Counted from the stretch's first letter, positions 44,715-54,481 are shown. The stretch: DNA of 64,000 nucleotides from Cohnella nanjingensis (GCF_014212125.1 NZ_JACJVP010000011.1:285302-349301); one strand, 5' to 3'. The notes: a model not told the origin generated them from the letters alone. Made by a program: numbers and translations.

Positions 44715-45577
44715 TGGCCCTCTTCAAGCGGATCCGCAAAATCAAGGCGTTCGACGTCTTCCTTGTTGCCGGATTAACCGCGCTTGCGTTGTTCATGCTG
44801 CTGCCGATCGTGTTCATCATCAATCACGCGTTTAAGCCGCAGAATGAGCTGTTTTTGTTTCCTCCTACGTTTTTCGTCAAGCACCCGACCTTGCGCAGCT
44901 TCGAGCTGCTGTTTCTGCACGCGGGCAGCGATGTCGTGCCTTTCACGCGTTACCTGTTCAACAGCGTGTTCGTGGCCGGAATTACGTTGGCGCTGGTCAT
45001 CCTCTTCAGCGCAATGGCCGCTTATGTGCTGGCGAAGAAGAGCTTTCCGTTCAAGTCGCTCGCGATGTCGCTCATTATGATCTCGCTCATGTTCGCCCCG
45101 GAAACGGTGCAAATTCCGCGGTATCTGATCATAAGCGGACTGCACGCGAACAATACGTATTTCGGGCATGTGCTGCCGTATCTCGCTTCGCCGGTCGCCG
45201 TCTTTCTGCTGATCGGATTCATCGCGCAAATCCCGAATGAGCTCATCGAAGCGATCAAGCTGGACGGAGCGTCGGAAGGGCGCATATTCACCCGCCTCAT
45301 CCTTCCGCTGTCCGCGCCGGCTTTGGCGACGATCTCGATCTTTACGTTCCAGGGCGTATGGACGGACGTGGAGACTTCATCGCTGTTCATGCAGGACGAA
45401 ACGATGCGGACGCTTGCCTTCTACGTCAACAGTCTGGTGAGCGGGCTGCAGAACAGCGTCGCCGGACAGAACATGGCGGCCGCCGCCGGCTTGCTCGTTT
45501 TTCTGCCGAACCTGATCATGTTTCTGCTGTTCCAGAGAATGGTCATGGCAACGATGGTTCATTCGGGCGTGAAATAG
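44714..45577 (+). CDS. ABC sugar permease, MalG type (first pair)
   Basis: A 287-aa permease starting at ATG 44714, which shares a base with the previous stop (TGATG) and has AGGAGGGAG upstream; a longer in-frame extension back to 44117 lies within the previous gene and is rejected. Six helices, EAA loop EAIKLDGASEGRIFTRLILPLSAPALA, and a substrate-side loop typical of MalG. The downstream gene begins 27 bases after its stop. Confidence 0.9.
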   Translation: MALFKRIRKIKAFDVFLVAGLTALALFMLLPIVFIINHAFKPQNELFLFPPTFFVKHPTLRSFELLFLHAGSDVVPFTRYLFNSVFVAGITLALVILFSAMAAYVLAKKSFPFKSLAMSLIMISLMFAPETVQIPRYLIISGLHANNTYFGHVLPYLASPVAVFLLIGFIAQIPNELIEAIKLDGASEGRIFTRLILPLSAPALATISIFTFQGVWTDVETSSLFMQDETMRTLAFYVNSLVSGLQNSVAGQNMAAAAGLLVFLPNLIMFLLFQRMVMATMVHSGVK

Positions 45578-45604
45578 CCCATGGAAGCAAAGGAAGAGAT
45601 GACC

Positions 45605-47623
45605 ATGTGGAAAAGAATGGCGGTTCTCGTGCTGGCCACCGCGTTCCTCTTCGTATCGGCGCCGTTGCCGGCGTCGGCCGAGCTGCCCTACCGCACGTAC
45701 TTTAACGATGCCAATTCCGGCGATTGGAGCCGGATTCAAGCCGTCTATGTGCCGGATCGCACGATTTCGCTCTCTTTGGAGGAGCCGGTCGATTTATTCA
45801 TCGGAGACGACGACGACGCTTACGTCGTCGACCGTGCGGCCAACCGGATCGTCGTCATCCGCCGCGACGGCACCCTTCGCCGGACGATCGGCGATGCCGA
45901 AGGCCCCGGCGCGCTCAAGGCTCCGGAGGGTGTATTCGCCGCTTTCGATGGGACGGTATACGTCGCGGACACGGGCAACGAACGAATTGCCGTCTACAGT
46001 CGGGAAGGCCGATGGATACGCGAATACAAAAAGCCCGATTCGTCTTACTTACCCGCGGATACCTATTTCGTTCCCTCGAAAATCGTCGTCGACAAGCGCG
46101 GCGTGATGTATATCGGCATCAGCGGCTCCGAACTGGGCTTGCTCCGGGTAGACCCGGACGGCCGCTTCACGGGCGCATTCGGTTCGAACAAGGCGGAGCA
46201 GTCTTACTCCAACTGGCTGAAGCATCTGATTTTGAACAAGGAACAGCTGGAGAAGGAGGTCGCCAACCGGCCCCGCGCGATCACGAACGCGACCATCGGC
46301 TCGGACGGATTTATTTACACCGCGTCGGCCGGAAGGGGCAGCGGCAACATCCGGAAGCTGAATCCCGGCGGTTTCGATACGTTTCGGAACAAAGCCTTGC
46401 AGAATACGGAAGGGATCGTCGACGTGGCCGTCGACCGGGAAGGTTTCCTATATGGCATCGATTCGCATAACGCGGCCTTGACGCTCTACGATCCGCTGGG
46501 AAATGCTCTGTTCGCCTTTGGAGATATCGATTCCGAGTCCGTGCGCAAAGGCGTGTTCGGTTTCCCGACTTCACTGGCGGTGAACTCCGCATTCGAGATC
46601 TGGGTGGCGGACAGCAAGCTGAAGAACATCCAGACGTTCAAGCGTACCCCGTTCGGCGAAAACGTGCTCACCGCCATCATGCTGTTTGCGAAAGGCGATT
46701 ACGAGAAAAGCAAGCCGTATTGGGAAAGCGTGAGCGCGCAGAACGAAATGTTCAACATGACGTTCCAGGGGCTTGGCAAAGTCGACCTGGAAGAGAAGGA
46801 GTACGCGGAAGCGATCGAAAATTTCAAGACCGCGTATGACGTCGACGGATACTCGCAGGCGTTCTGGGAAGTCCGCTACGCGTGGCTTCAACGCCATTTG
46901 GCCGCGCTGTTTGCCGTGGTCGCCGCCGCTTGCCTCGGGATCAAATACGGTTACAAGGCCGCGCGGCGCCGCGTTCGGGCACGTGCCTGGCCACCGCGGC
47001 TCGTCCGGTACTTCCTGGAGCTGAAGGATATCGGATACGTGCTGATCCATCCATACCACGCGTTTTACAAGCTGAAGGAGCGGACCGTCTCATGGCCTGT
47101 GATCGTCGCGATTCTGCTAGCGGCCGTCGGCTACAAGGTGCTGGCGATCTATTTTACCGGGTTCGTGTTCAATCCCGTCGATACGTCGCAAATCAATTTG
47201 CCGAACAAGCTGATCTTCTTTGCGGTGCCATGGCTGACTTGGATTATCGCCAATTATTTGGTGTGCAGCGTCAGAGGCGGCGAAGGGCGGTTTCGGGAAG
47301 TCGTACAGTCAAGCACGTACGCGCTTGCGCCTTACCTGGTTTTCTCCCTGCCCCTCTTGCTGCTCTCCAACATCGTCGTGCTGGAAGAGAGGGTTCTCGT
47401 CGACGCCCTGCATCAGGCCATGCTCATCTGGCTGCTTTGCCTGTTTTTTGTCAGCATGCAGGTCATTCACAACTTCGAGTTCGTCGAGACGATCCGCAAT
47501 TCGCTCATTACGGCGTTCGCGATCGGCATCATTTGGTTTTTCGCCTTTATCGTATCCGGGTTGACTTTTAATCTATATGACTTCTTCATTCAATTGTACC
47601 GGGAGGCGATCTACTTTGGCTGA
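45605..47623 (+). CDS. NHL-propeller / TPR-like / Yip1-domain membrane protein
   Basis: The 672-aa product starts at ATG 45605 (AAAGGAAGAG upstream) with a signal peptide ending near PLPASAE. Residues ~40-350 form NHL-type propeller blades (VDLFIGDDDDAYVVDRAANRIVVIRRDG, GTVYVADTGNERIAVYSREG). A short TPR-like segment follows (AIMLFAKGDYEKSKPYW, KEYAEAIENFKTAYDVDG), then one membrane helix and a Yip1-family domain with about five helices (DIGYVLIHPYHAFYKLKERTVSWPVIVAILLAAVGYK). It sits between two transport sets and overlaps the DUF5696 gene by 8 bases, so it may be a sensor or scaffold for them. Function is unknown; no enzyme motif is seen. Confidence 0.75.
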   Translation: MWKRMAVLVLATAFLFVSAPLPASAELPYRTYFNDANSGDWSRIQAVYVPDRTISLSLEEPVDLFIGDDDDAYVVDRAANRIVVIRRDGTLRRTIGDAEGPGALKAPEGVFAAFDGTVYVADTGNERIAVYSREGRWIREYKKPDSSYLPADTYFVPSKIVVDKRGVMYIGISGSELGLLRVDPDGRFTGAFGSNKAEQSYSNWLKHLILNKEQLEKEVANRPRAITNATIGSDGFIYTASAGRGSGNIRKLNPGGFDTFRNKALQNTEGIVDVAVDREGFLYGIDSHNAALTLYDPLGNALFAFGDIDSESVRKGVFGFPTSLAVNSAFEIWVADSKLKNIQTFKRTPFGENVLTAIMLFAKGDYEKSKPYWESVSAQNEMFNMTFQGLGKVDLEEKEYAEAIENFKTAYDVDGYSQAFWEVRYAWLQRHLAALFAVVAAACLGIKYGYKAARRRVRARAWPPRLVRYFLELKDIGYVLIHPYHAFYKLKERTVSWPVIVAILLAAVGYKVLAIYFTGFVFNPVDTSQINLPNKLIFFAVPWLTWIIANYLVCSVRGGEGRFREVVQSSTYALAPYLVFSLPLLLLSNIVVLEERVLVDALHQAMLIWLLCLFFVSMQVIHNFEFVETIRNSLITAFAIGIIWFFAFIVSGLTFNLYDFFIQLYREAIYFG

Positions 47624-49823
47624 ACGATCCCTTCCCATTCGCCCGAGAACGATCGGGATTCTGTTCGCCGCTCTTCTCGTTGTCCTGGGGTTCGTCTCTA
47701 TCCTGTCCGGCGGCGAAGCTCTGCCGACACCGAAGGAGCTGAACCTGCCGCCGTTACGGACGGCGGCGATGCCCGACTACGAGGGGCAACCTTGGCAGCC
47801 GGGCGCTGCCGAGGCAGACGCCGAAGGATTCGTGCCGGCGCTCGAGAACGGCAAATTCGCGCTCCGCATTCACCCGCAGACGACACAAATCATCGTCGCC
47901 GACAAGGCCGGCGGCTACGATTGGCGCAGCAATCCGCCGGAGGCATCGCTGAAAGACGAGACGGTGAAAGGGCTGCTGCTGTCCAACTTGAAGTCACCGA
48001 TCGTGTTGGAATATGTCGGAACGCAAGGAGACGACAGGTCGAGGCGGGATCAGCTGAACGCCTCGAGCAAAGAGCTGCGGACGACGCTTACCCGCTACGA
48101 TCGGGGCATCCAGGTCACGTACGCGTTTGAGAAAAAACGGATTCGCGTCGTCGTCCAATACGAGCTCACGGAGCTCGGCCTTCTCGTTCGCGTGCCGGAT
48201 CAAGGGATCCGGGAAGACGGGGAATACGCTTTGTACTCGTTCGACGTGCTGCCGTATTTCGGCGCGGCGAAGGCCGGCGAAGACGGCTACCTGTTCGTCC
48301 CGGACGGCCCCGGCGGGCTGATCAACTTCAACGCGAGTCGATCCAGCTTATCGCAAGGCTACGTGCAACAAATCTACGGCCCCGAGATCTCCAGGAAGGA
48401 GCGCGGTCAGCAGCCCATCGCTTTTCCGGCGTTCGGCGTGAAGCGGGGGGACCACGCCTATGTCGCCGTCGTGGAGAACGGCAAAGAGGAAACGGACATC
48501 AAGGCGATGCCGGCCGGTTTGAAATCGAGCTACTACAACGTCGGGGCCAGCTTCAAATACCGGGAGGAATATTTGCGCAGAACCGGCCGGCTGCAGAATC
48601 CGGTGAAAGCGGTGGAGACCGACCGGATGAAGCTCGACCGCTCGGTCGAATACCGGTTGCTTTCGGGGAGCAAGGCGGACTACGTCGGCATGGCCGAAAG
48701 CTACCGGAGCCGGCTTCAGGAGGACGGACGGCTGGGAAGCAAGCTGGCGCCGGTTGACCACGTTCCGCTCAATCTGGGCATCATCGGCGGCAACTCGGAG
48801 GAAGCTTACAGCCGCGACCGTTACGTGGCCGCGACCACGTTCGCGCAGGCGGCGGACATGGTGAAGGAGCTTAAAAACGGCGGCGTGGACCGCATCCGGA
48901 TCATCTATTCGGGCTGGCAGGACGGCGGCGACTTCAATGCGACGAAACGGTTTCCGATCGAAAGCAAGCTGGGCGGGAAGAAAGCCGCGCAAGCGTTCGT
49001 GGACGAGATGCACCGCCTCGGCTTCCCGGTGCTGTTCGAGGACAACTTCGTCTATGTCGATGTCAGATCTGCCGTATCCGCCAAATCCAACGGAGCGCGC
49101 GGCATCGACGGCACCGTGTTCTTCACCTCATGGAACGATTTTCTCCTGAAACCCTCGCTTACGGTCGGTTACGGCTTGGAGACGGCCGGCAAGCTCAAAG
49201 AGATCGGAGTCGACGGCATTCACTTCAATTGGCTAGGCGAGACGACGTTCCGCGACTACGAACGGGCGCCGACCGAACGCGCCGAGACGGAGCGTCTCTA
49301 CCGCGGGCTGCTGGATTATGCGCGAAAGGAGCTCGGGCAGGCGGGTGTCTACCAGGGTAACGACTTTACGATCGGAGCGGTCGACTACATCGCGGACTTT
49401 CCGCTCTACTCGAACTACAACCTGATTGTCGATGAATCGGTGCCTTTCTATCCGATTGCGCTTCACGGCTATGTGCCTTACTACGGAGCGCCCGGCAACG
49501 TTCGCAACGATTACGAGAGGGAATTTCTCAAGGCGATCGAGTACGGCGCGCTCCCGTCATTCGTGCTGACGCACGACCCGGCCCGGAAGCTGAAGAACAC
49601 GCCGTCCTCCTACATTTACAGCAGCCGGTTCGATGAGTGGAAAGAACGCATCCGGACGGAATACCGGGATTTCGACCGGCTCTCGAAGCTGTACGATCAA
49701 GCGATCGTCGATCATCGGAAAATCGCGGATGACGTGTTCGTCACGGTCTACGAGAATGGTGCGACGGTGACCGTCGATTATGGCCGCAACACTTTTGCGG
49801 TGCAGGATGGAGGATCCAGATGA
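47616..49823 (+). CDS. DUF5696-type membrane-anchored glycosidase-like protein
   Basis: A 735-aa protein whose TTG start at 47616 follows GGGAGG and overlaps the Yip1-protein stop by 8 bases; the in-frame codon at 47577 lies inside the preceding gene. A single N-terminal membrane anchor (IGILFAALLVVLGFVSIL) exposes a beta-rich domain and then a barrel-like half: RIRIIYSGWQDGGDF, EDNFVYVD, IHFNWLGETTF, DFPLYSNYNLIVDESVPFYPIALHGYVPYYG, ALPSFVLTHDP. These resemble clan GH-H/GH101-like barrels, and the acidic residues could be catalytic. I associate this protein with DUF5696 of Paenibacillus sugar operons. Activity is not established. Confidence 0.7.
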   Translation: MAERSLPIRPRTIGILFAALLVVLGFVSILSGGEALPTPKELNLPPLRTAAMPDYEGQPWQPGAAEADAEGFVPALENGKFALRIHPQTTQIIVADKAGGYDWRSNPPEASLKDETVKGLLLSNLKSPIVLEYVGTQGDDRSRRDQLNASSKELRTTLTRYDRGIQVTYAFEKKRIRVVVQYELTELGLLVRVPDQGIREDGEYALYSFDVLPYFGAAKAGEDGYLFVPDGPGGLINFNASRSSLSQGYVQQIYGPEISRKERGQQPIAFPAFGVKRGDHAYVAVVENGKEETDIKAMPAGLKSSYYNVGASFKYREEYLRRTGRLQNPVKAVETDRMKLDRSVEYRLLSGSKADYVGMAESYRSRLQEDGRLGSKLAPVDHVPLNLGIIGGNSEEAYSRDRYVAATTFAQAADMVKELKNGGVDRIRIIYSGWQDGGDFNATKRFPIESKLGGKKAAQAFVDEMHRLGFPVLFEDNFVYVDVRSAVSAKSNGARGIDGTVFFTSWNDFLLKPSLTVGYGLETAGKLKEIGVDGIHFNWLGETTFRDYERAPTERAETERLYRGLLDYARKELGQAGVYQGNDFTIGAVDYIADFPLYSNYNLIVDESVPFYPIALHGYVPYYGAPGNVRNDYEREFLKAIEYGALPSFVLTHDPARKLKNTPSSYIYSSRFDEWKERIRTEYRDFDRLSKLYDQAIVDHRKIADDVFVTVYENGATVTVDYGRNTFAVQDGGSR

Positions 49824-50716
49824 AAGAGACGAAGCAGCGGCATAAAGGCTTCCTCCGCTCCCGGCTGAAGCAGTACGGCGTCGGCTACCTGTTCATTCTC
49901 CCATGGGCGATCGGCTTCGGCGCCCTGATCGCTTTTCCGCTCGGCTGGTCGTTCTTCATGAGCTTCCACAAAGTCGTCGCGACGACGGGAGGTTTCTCGT
50001 ACGATTTCGTCGGACTGCAGAACTTCAAGGATGCATTCGTGAAGGACAACGTGTTCCCGATCCAGTTGATCGAATACGTGCAGGAAATGCTTTTGATGAT
50101 CCCGATTATCGTCATTTTCTCGCTTCTTGTTTCTCTGCTGCTCAATCAGCGTTTTCCCGGCCGGTTTCTGTTCCGCGCGGTGTTCTTCCTGCCGGTCATC
50201 TTCGCGACGGGACAAGTGCTGACCGAGCTGTTCGCCCAGAACGCGGGAGAAATTCCGTTCATGGACCAATACAATCTCGAGCCGATCGTGCAGAAGTACG
50301 TCGGGGAGGGGCTGGCGCAGCCCGTCCTGAGCGTGTTGGGCAAAACCGTCATCATTCTGTGGTATTCAGGCGTGCAAATTTTGATTTATATCGCGGGCTA
50401 CCAGACGATTCCGAAATCCGTGTACGAGGCGGTACGCATCGACGGAGCGACGCCGTGGGACAGTTTCTGGAAAATCACGCTGCCCGCGACGCTGCCCTTC
50501 ATCAGCCTGAACACGCTGTACACCATTGTTGATTTGTTCACGTTTCCGATGAACCCGGTGCTTGAGCATGTCCGGAAAAACATGTTCAAGCCCGATACCG
50601 GTTACGGATATTCGAGCGCGCTGGCCTGGATTTACTTCGCGTTTATTTTCGTGCTGCTGGCGATCGTATTGCGTTTGTTCAGCAGCAGCGCCAAAAGAAG
50701 GGGGGGAAGGGCTTGA
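49820..50716 (+). CDS. ABC sugar permease, MalF type (second pair)
   Basis: A 298-aa permease with six helices (YLFILPWAIGFGALIAFPLGWSFFMSF first) and the EAA loop EAVRIDGATPWDSFWKITLPATLPF. ATG 49820 overlaps the DUF5696 stop (ATGA), so the second importer is in the same transcript as the first. It has a long periplasmic-side insertion (NAGEIPFMDQYNLEPIVQKYVGEGL), which is absent from the first-pair permease and may contact a different receptor. Confidence 0.9.
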   Translation: MKETKQRHKGFLRSRLKQYGVGYLFILPWAIGFGALIAFPLGWSFFMSFHKVVATTGGFSYDFVGLQNFKDAFVKDNVFPIQLIEYVQEMLLMIPIIVIFSLLVSLLLNQRFPGRFLFRAVFFLPVIFATGQVLTELFAQNAGEIPFMDQYNLEPIVQKYVGEGLAQPVLSVLGKTVIILWYSGVQILIYIAGYQTIPKSVYEAVRIDGATPWDSFWKITLPATLPFISLNTLYTIVDLFTFPMNPVLEHVRKNMFKPDTGYGYSSALAWIYFAFIFVLLAIVLRLFSSSAKRRGGRA

Positions 50717-51699
50717 AACTCGCGGAGACTTACCGTGCGGCATCGGCCGGCGTATCCCGGTTCCTGTGGAGCAGCTCCGTGCAGCGGGTCAAGATGCTCG
50801 CGCTTGGTCAGCAGGCGAACGAAGGGTGGGGCGCGCGGCTGATCATCTACTTTCTGCTCTCGATCATCGCCTATTTGTATCTCCAGCCGCTCTTCTACAT
50901 CATCAGTACGATGTTCAAAAACTTAAACGACTTGCTCGATCCGACGGTCAAATGGATTCCGCGCGAGCTCGATTTCAGCAATCTGAGAACGGCTTGGCGG
51001 GGGCTGCACTATCCCCAGGCGTTCGTCCACACGCTGACGATCGCGTTCGTCTGCTCGGCGATCCAGGTTGCGGTATGCGCGATGACCGGCTATGCGCTGG
51101 CCAGATTAACGTTTCCGGGACGGGGACTGGTGACCTTCCTTGTGATCCTGACGTTCCTGGTGCCGCCGCAAATCACCATCATTCCGCTTTATGTCATTTA
51201 CAGCAAGCTGGGGCTTCTCGATACGCCGTTCGTTTTTATCGTCCCGGCGTTGTTCGGCCAGGGTGTGCGCAGCGCGCTTTTCATCATCATTTTCCGGCAG
51301 TTTTTCCGGACGCTGCCGGCGACGCTGGAGGAGGCGGCCAAACTGGACGGAGCTTCGGCATTCCGGCTCTTCTCCCGCATCATGCTCCCGCTGGCCCGTT
51401 CCGCTTGTTTGGTCGTGTTCCTGTTCTCTTTCATCTGGTATTGGAACCTGTATTACGAGCCGTCGATGTTTCTGCGGGACCATTATTTGCCGCTGTCCAT
51501 CAGCCTCGACAGGCTTCAGGAGGTGCTGACCGGCGTGCCGGCCGGAGGCGGCGGAGAGGCGTTGCGCAAAATCGATCCCATCTCGGAATCGCCTAAGATG
51601 GCGGCCGCTTTTCTCATCATTTTCCCGCCTCTCGTCCTCTACATGTTCATGCAGCGCTGGTTCGTCGAAGGCATCGAACGCACGGGGCTGGTCGAGTAA
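50713..51699 (+). CDS. ABC sugar permease, MalG type (second pair)
   Basis: A 328-aa permease starting at TTG 50713, which overlaps the previous stop (TTGA). It has an N-terminal cytoplasmic extension of ~60 residues before the first helix, six helices, and EAA loop EAAKLDGASAFRLFSRIMLPLARSACL. The family ending MQRWFVEGIERTGLVE is normal. Its receptor is probably the lipoprotein encoded 148 bases downstream. Confidence 0.9.
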   Translation: MKLAETYRAASAGVSRFLWSSSVQRVKMLALGQQANEGWGARLIIYFLLSIIAYLYLQPLFYIISTMFKNLNDLLDPTVKWIPRELDFSNLRTAWRGLHYPQAFVHTLTIAFVCSAIQVAVCAMTGYALARLTFPGRGLVTFLVILTFLVPPQITIIPLYVIYSKLGLLDTPFVFIVPALFGQGVRSALFIIIFRQFFRTLPATLEEAAKLDGASAFRLFSRIMLPLARSACLVVFLFSFIWYWNLYYEPSMFLRDHYLPLSISLDRLQEVLTGVPAGGGGEALRKIDPISESPKMAAAFLIIFPPLVLYMFMQRWFVEGIERTGLVE

Positions 51700-51846
51700 C
51701 CGGGAAAATTTCGAGAGGAGGTGAAGCCGGACGAAGGTCCGAAGCAGGGTCCATTCGAATGTCCGAATGAAGGGCGATCGGCAGCATCAGGTGTAATCGT
51801 ACGGAAGGAAAACCAGTTATCAACCAAAATCGGGAGGGTAAAACGG

Positions 51847-53232
51847 ATGAAAAGAAGAGGACACTGGAAAACGGCCTTACTGCTCGGTATCGTGCTGCTC
51901 TTTTCCGTCGTCATGTCGGCATGCAGCGGCAAAAACAACGAGAGCGGCGGCACGCCCGCGCCGGGGTCGGAGAGCGCGGGAACGCCGGGGGCTTCGGCTT
52001 CGGCGCCGCCATCCGAAGAGAAGCACGACCCCGTGACGCTCAGGCTGATTACGTGGAATAACACGTACCAGGAGCTTTATGACAAGTTCCATGCCAAATA
52101 CCCGTGGATCACGGTGGAAGCGGATCTGATCGGCGGAGCGGACGACAACGGGATCGTAGAAAAAACCGCCGCCCTGGAAGCGGCGGGGACGCCCGCCGAT
52201 TTGACCTGGTTGATGGATTTCACCCCGTACCTCAAAGGGGGGCTTCTGGAAGATTTGAAGCCGTACATGGATCAAGATGAGAACATGAAAAACGTGAAGC
52301 TGCCCGAAGGCTTTTTCGAATCGATGGAAATCGGGGGCAAACGGTTCGCCATTCCATTCGTCGACGTTCCGATGTGGATTCTCGTGAACAAGGATCTTCT
52401 GGACAAATATGGACTGGAGATGCCTTCGAACGATTGGACCTACGACGACTTCCGCAGCATGGCGAAAGCCGCGACCGATCCGGCGGCCGGAGAATACGGC
52501 CTGACGAACGACCCGATCTTCGCCGGCCATTTCGCGACCGCGATGGCGGTTGCCAACGGAAGCGCGCCGAATTTGGCTTACATGAACGCGGATTTGACCC
52601 AGAGCGTCCTGAATTCGCCCGCCGTGCTGGCCGACGTGAAATGGATGCAGGAGCTGATGACGAAGGACGGCTCGCTTCCGGGTAACAAAAAAGCGGCTGA
52701 ACTGGGCGATTCCGTGAGCAAATTTATCACCGGGAAGACGTTGTTCGGTATCGGCTACGACGCGGTGCTCGAATCGCTCAGCAAAGAGGCCAAATTTGAA
52801 TGGGACGTGCTGCCGTTCCCGAAGGGCAAAGTGAAGCAGTCGACTTATCACATCTACGGACCGATCGCGATGCTGGCGGGATCGAAGCACAAGGACGCGG
52901 CGTACAAATGGATCAGCTTCCAGTTCGAGATGGAAGCGCAGAAGTGGAAAATCGACCACGGCGCGAACGCATCCGTCATCAGCGACGAACTCAACGCCTA
53001 TATCGATCAATCGCCGCTCTGGAAAGGCAAGAACAAGAGCGCGGTGATACTGACCAAGGACATGGGCAGCATCGCGCCCGGACCGACGATTCCGGCATTC
53101 TCCGAATACATGTGGTGGCAGCCTTGGGTGTCGGAGGTCATCTTGGACGGCAAGGATCCGAACAGCGTCATCCCGCTGGTCGAGGCGTGGAACAAGAAGA
53201 CGCTGCAGCTGCGCAGCGAAGCCGCGAAATAG
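51847..53232 (+). CDS. Solute-binding lipoprotein for the second importer
   Basis: A 461-aa COG1653-like receptor. ATG 51847 follows GGGAGGG; the in-frame GTG 51721 overlaps the purine tract AGAGGAGGTGA and would put an unrelated leader ahead of the signal, so it is rejected. The signal peptide MKRRGHWKTALLLG ends in lipobox VMSAC. A Gly/Ser/Pro/Ala linker follows, then the binding fold (VTLRLITWNNTYQELYDKF, KGGLLEDLKPYMDQ, PMWILVNKDLLDKYG). Anchored outside the membrane. A terminator follows directly, closing the operon. Confidence 0.9.
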   Translation: MKRRGHWKTALLLGIVLLFSVVMSACSGKNNESGGTPAPGSESAGTPGASASAPPSEEKHDPVTLRLITWNNTYQELYDKFHAKYPWITVEADLIGGADDNGIVEKTAALEAAGTPADLTWLMDFTPYLKGGLLEDLKPYMDQDENMKNVKLPEGFFESMEIGGKRFAIPFVDVPMWILVNKDLLDKYGLEMPSNDWTYDDFRSMAKAATDPAAGEYGLTNDPIFAGHFATAMAVANGSAPNLAYMNADLTQSVLNSPAVLADVKWMQELMTKDGSLPGNKKAAELGDSVSKFITGKTLFGIGYDAVLESLSKEAKFEWDVLPFPKGKVKQSTYHIYGPIAMLAGSKHKDAAYKWISFQFEMEAQKWKIDHGANASVISDELNAYIDQSPLWKGKNKSAVILTKDMGSIAPGPTIPAFSEYMWWQPWVSEVILDGKDPNSVIPLVEAWNKKTLQLRSEAAK

Positions 53233-53244
53233 GTGAATGGAAAA

Positions 53245-53275
53245 AGGAGAGGCCGGGGAGGCCTCTCCTATTAAT
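53245..53275. terminator. Terminator of the double-importer operon
   Basis: AGGAGAGGCC (53245-53254) and GGCCTCTCCT (53260-53269) form a perfect 10-bp stem with a 5-base loop, followed by ATTAATT. The convergent regulator gene ends immediately beyond. Confidence 0.8.
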
Positions 53276-53281
53276 TGCAGT

Positions 53282-54454
53282 TCAGTTCGTGCCCGGTTTG
53301 ACCGTGCACGGAGCGGTCGACTTGCGGACGATTAATTTGTTCGGAAGCACGACTCTGCTCCGCTCCTTCTTCGGATTGTCGATCACGGACACGAGCAGCC
53401 TGACCGCTTCCTTGCCGATCTCGAGTTCGTCCTGGCTGACGCACGTCGGCGGGATGGCGGACAGGGCGGCAAGCTCGTAATTGTCGAAGAACACGACGGA
53501 CAAATCTTCGGGCACCCGAATGCCCATATCGACCGCGGCCTCGATCAGGGTAAGGCCGACCGCCGAGTTGACGGCGAAAACCGCGCTCATGTCCGGGTTC
53601 TCTTTCAGATACAGCTGCATTTCCTTCTTCGCCGTTTCGTCCGCGATTCCTTCGTCCAACACGGTGTTCATCGGCTCCGGAGCGAAATGGGTAAGGCGCA
53701 GCCTGTGCTCGACGGGAATATGATGCTCGGCCAACGCCTTTTCGTAGCCGACCAGCCTGTCCTCCAGGCTGGTCGTTCCGGGGTAGACGGTGGACAAGAA
53801 GCCGATCTTTGTATGGTTCAAGGAGATCAGATGCTCGGTAGCCATTCGGGCGCCTTCCACGTTGTCAGCGTATACGCAGTTCGTCTCGATTCCCCGCAAA
53901 TAACGGTCAATGACGACAAGGGGGAAATCGATCAGCGTCAGTCGCAGGATGTCTTCGCTGTACGTTTCGCCATCCACCGGGAAAATGATAATGCCCTTCA
54001 CCCCGAGTTGGATGACTTCCTGCAGCACTTCTTTTTCGATTTCCTGGGAGTCCTTCGTCTTGCAAAAAATGAGCCGGTACCCGTGCTTGGCCAGTTCGGC
54101 TTCGACGCCGTCGAGCATCCGGGCGGTGAATGAATTGACCAGGCGAGGCATCAAATAGGCGACCAAGCCTTTGTTCTTGCCGCCGAGCGCCGCGTCCGGA
54201 GCATAAATGAGCGGTTCGCCGAAGGGATCGGGCGAGATGAATGAGCCTTTGCCCTGTACCCGGAAGATGAGGCCCTCTTCGTTTAGCTTGGAGAGCGCGT
54301 TCTTCACCGTTATCCGGCTTACGTTAAAGCGTCCCGCCAGTTCGTTCTCGGAAGGAATGCGGTCGCCGGGAAGCCAGGCTTTTCGCTCGATTTGATCTCG
54401 GATATATTGGCGAATCTGGGTGTACAGCGGGATTCGGGGGGAAGATTTTGCCAT
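53282..54454 (-). CDS. GntR/LacI-type (AraR-like) transcriptional repressor
   Basis: A 390-aa regulator with an N-terminal GntR winged helix (IPLYTQIRQYIRDQIE, PGDRIPSENELAGRFNVSRITVKNALSKL, GKGSFI) and a LacI-like sensor domain (LVAYLMPRLVNSF, VVIDRYLRGIETN, KIGFLSTVYPG, VVFFDNYEL). ATG 54454 is chosen over the GTG 12 bases further up because AGGAG is correctly spaced only for the ATG. It is a paralogue of the regulator at 4107-5207, sharing the same motif order in both domains. It is divergent from the GH38 gene at 54641, so it likely controls the mannosidase/importer set to the right; whether it also governs the double-importer operon cannot be told. Confidence 0.9.
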   Translation of the reverse strand: MAKSSPRIPLYTQIRQYIRDQIERKAWLPGDRIPSENELAGRFNVSRITVKNALSKLNEEGLIFRVQGKGSFISPDPFGEPLIYAPDAALGGKNKGLVAYLMPRLVNSFTARMLDGVEAELAKHGYRLIFCKTKDSQEIEKEVLQEVIQLGVKGIIIFPVDGETYSEDILRLTLIDFPLVVIDRYLRGIETNCVYADNVEGARMATEHLISLNHTKIGFLSTVYPGTTSLEDRLVGYEKALAEHHIPVEHRLRLTHFAPEPMNTVLDEGIADETAKKEMQLYLKENPDMSAVFAVNSAVGLTLIEAAVDMGIRVPEDLSVVFFDNYELAALSAIPPTCVSQDELEIGKEAVRLLVSVIDNPKKERSRVVLPNKLIVRKSTAPCTVKPGTN

Positions 54455-54481
54455 GTCGGAATTCACTCCTGCAACGAAATC

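Noticed and set aside
51700..51846. GTG 51721 start for the lipoprotein, or a leader peptide in the gap
   Set aside because: The GTG sits inside the purine tract, and no ATG follows the tract at proper spacing; ATG 51847 has its own GGGAGGG and starts the signal peptide directly.
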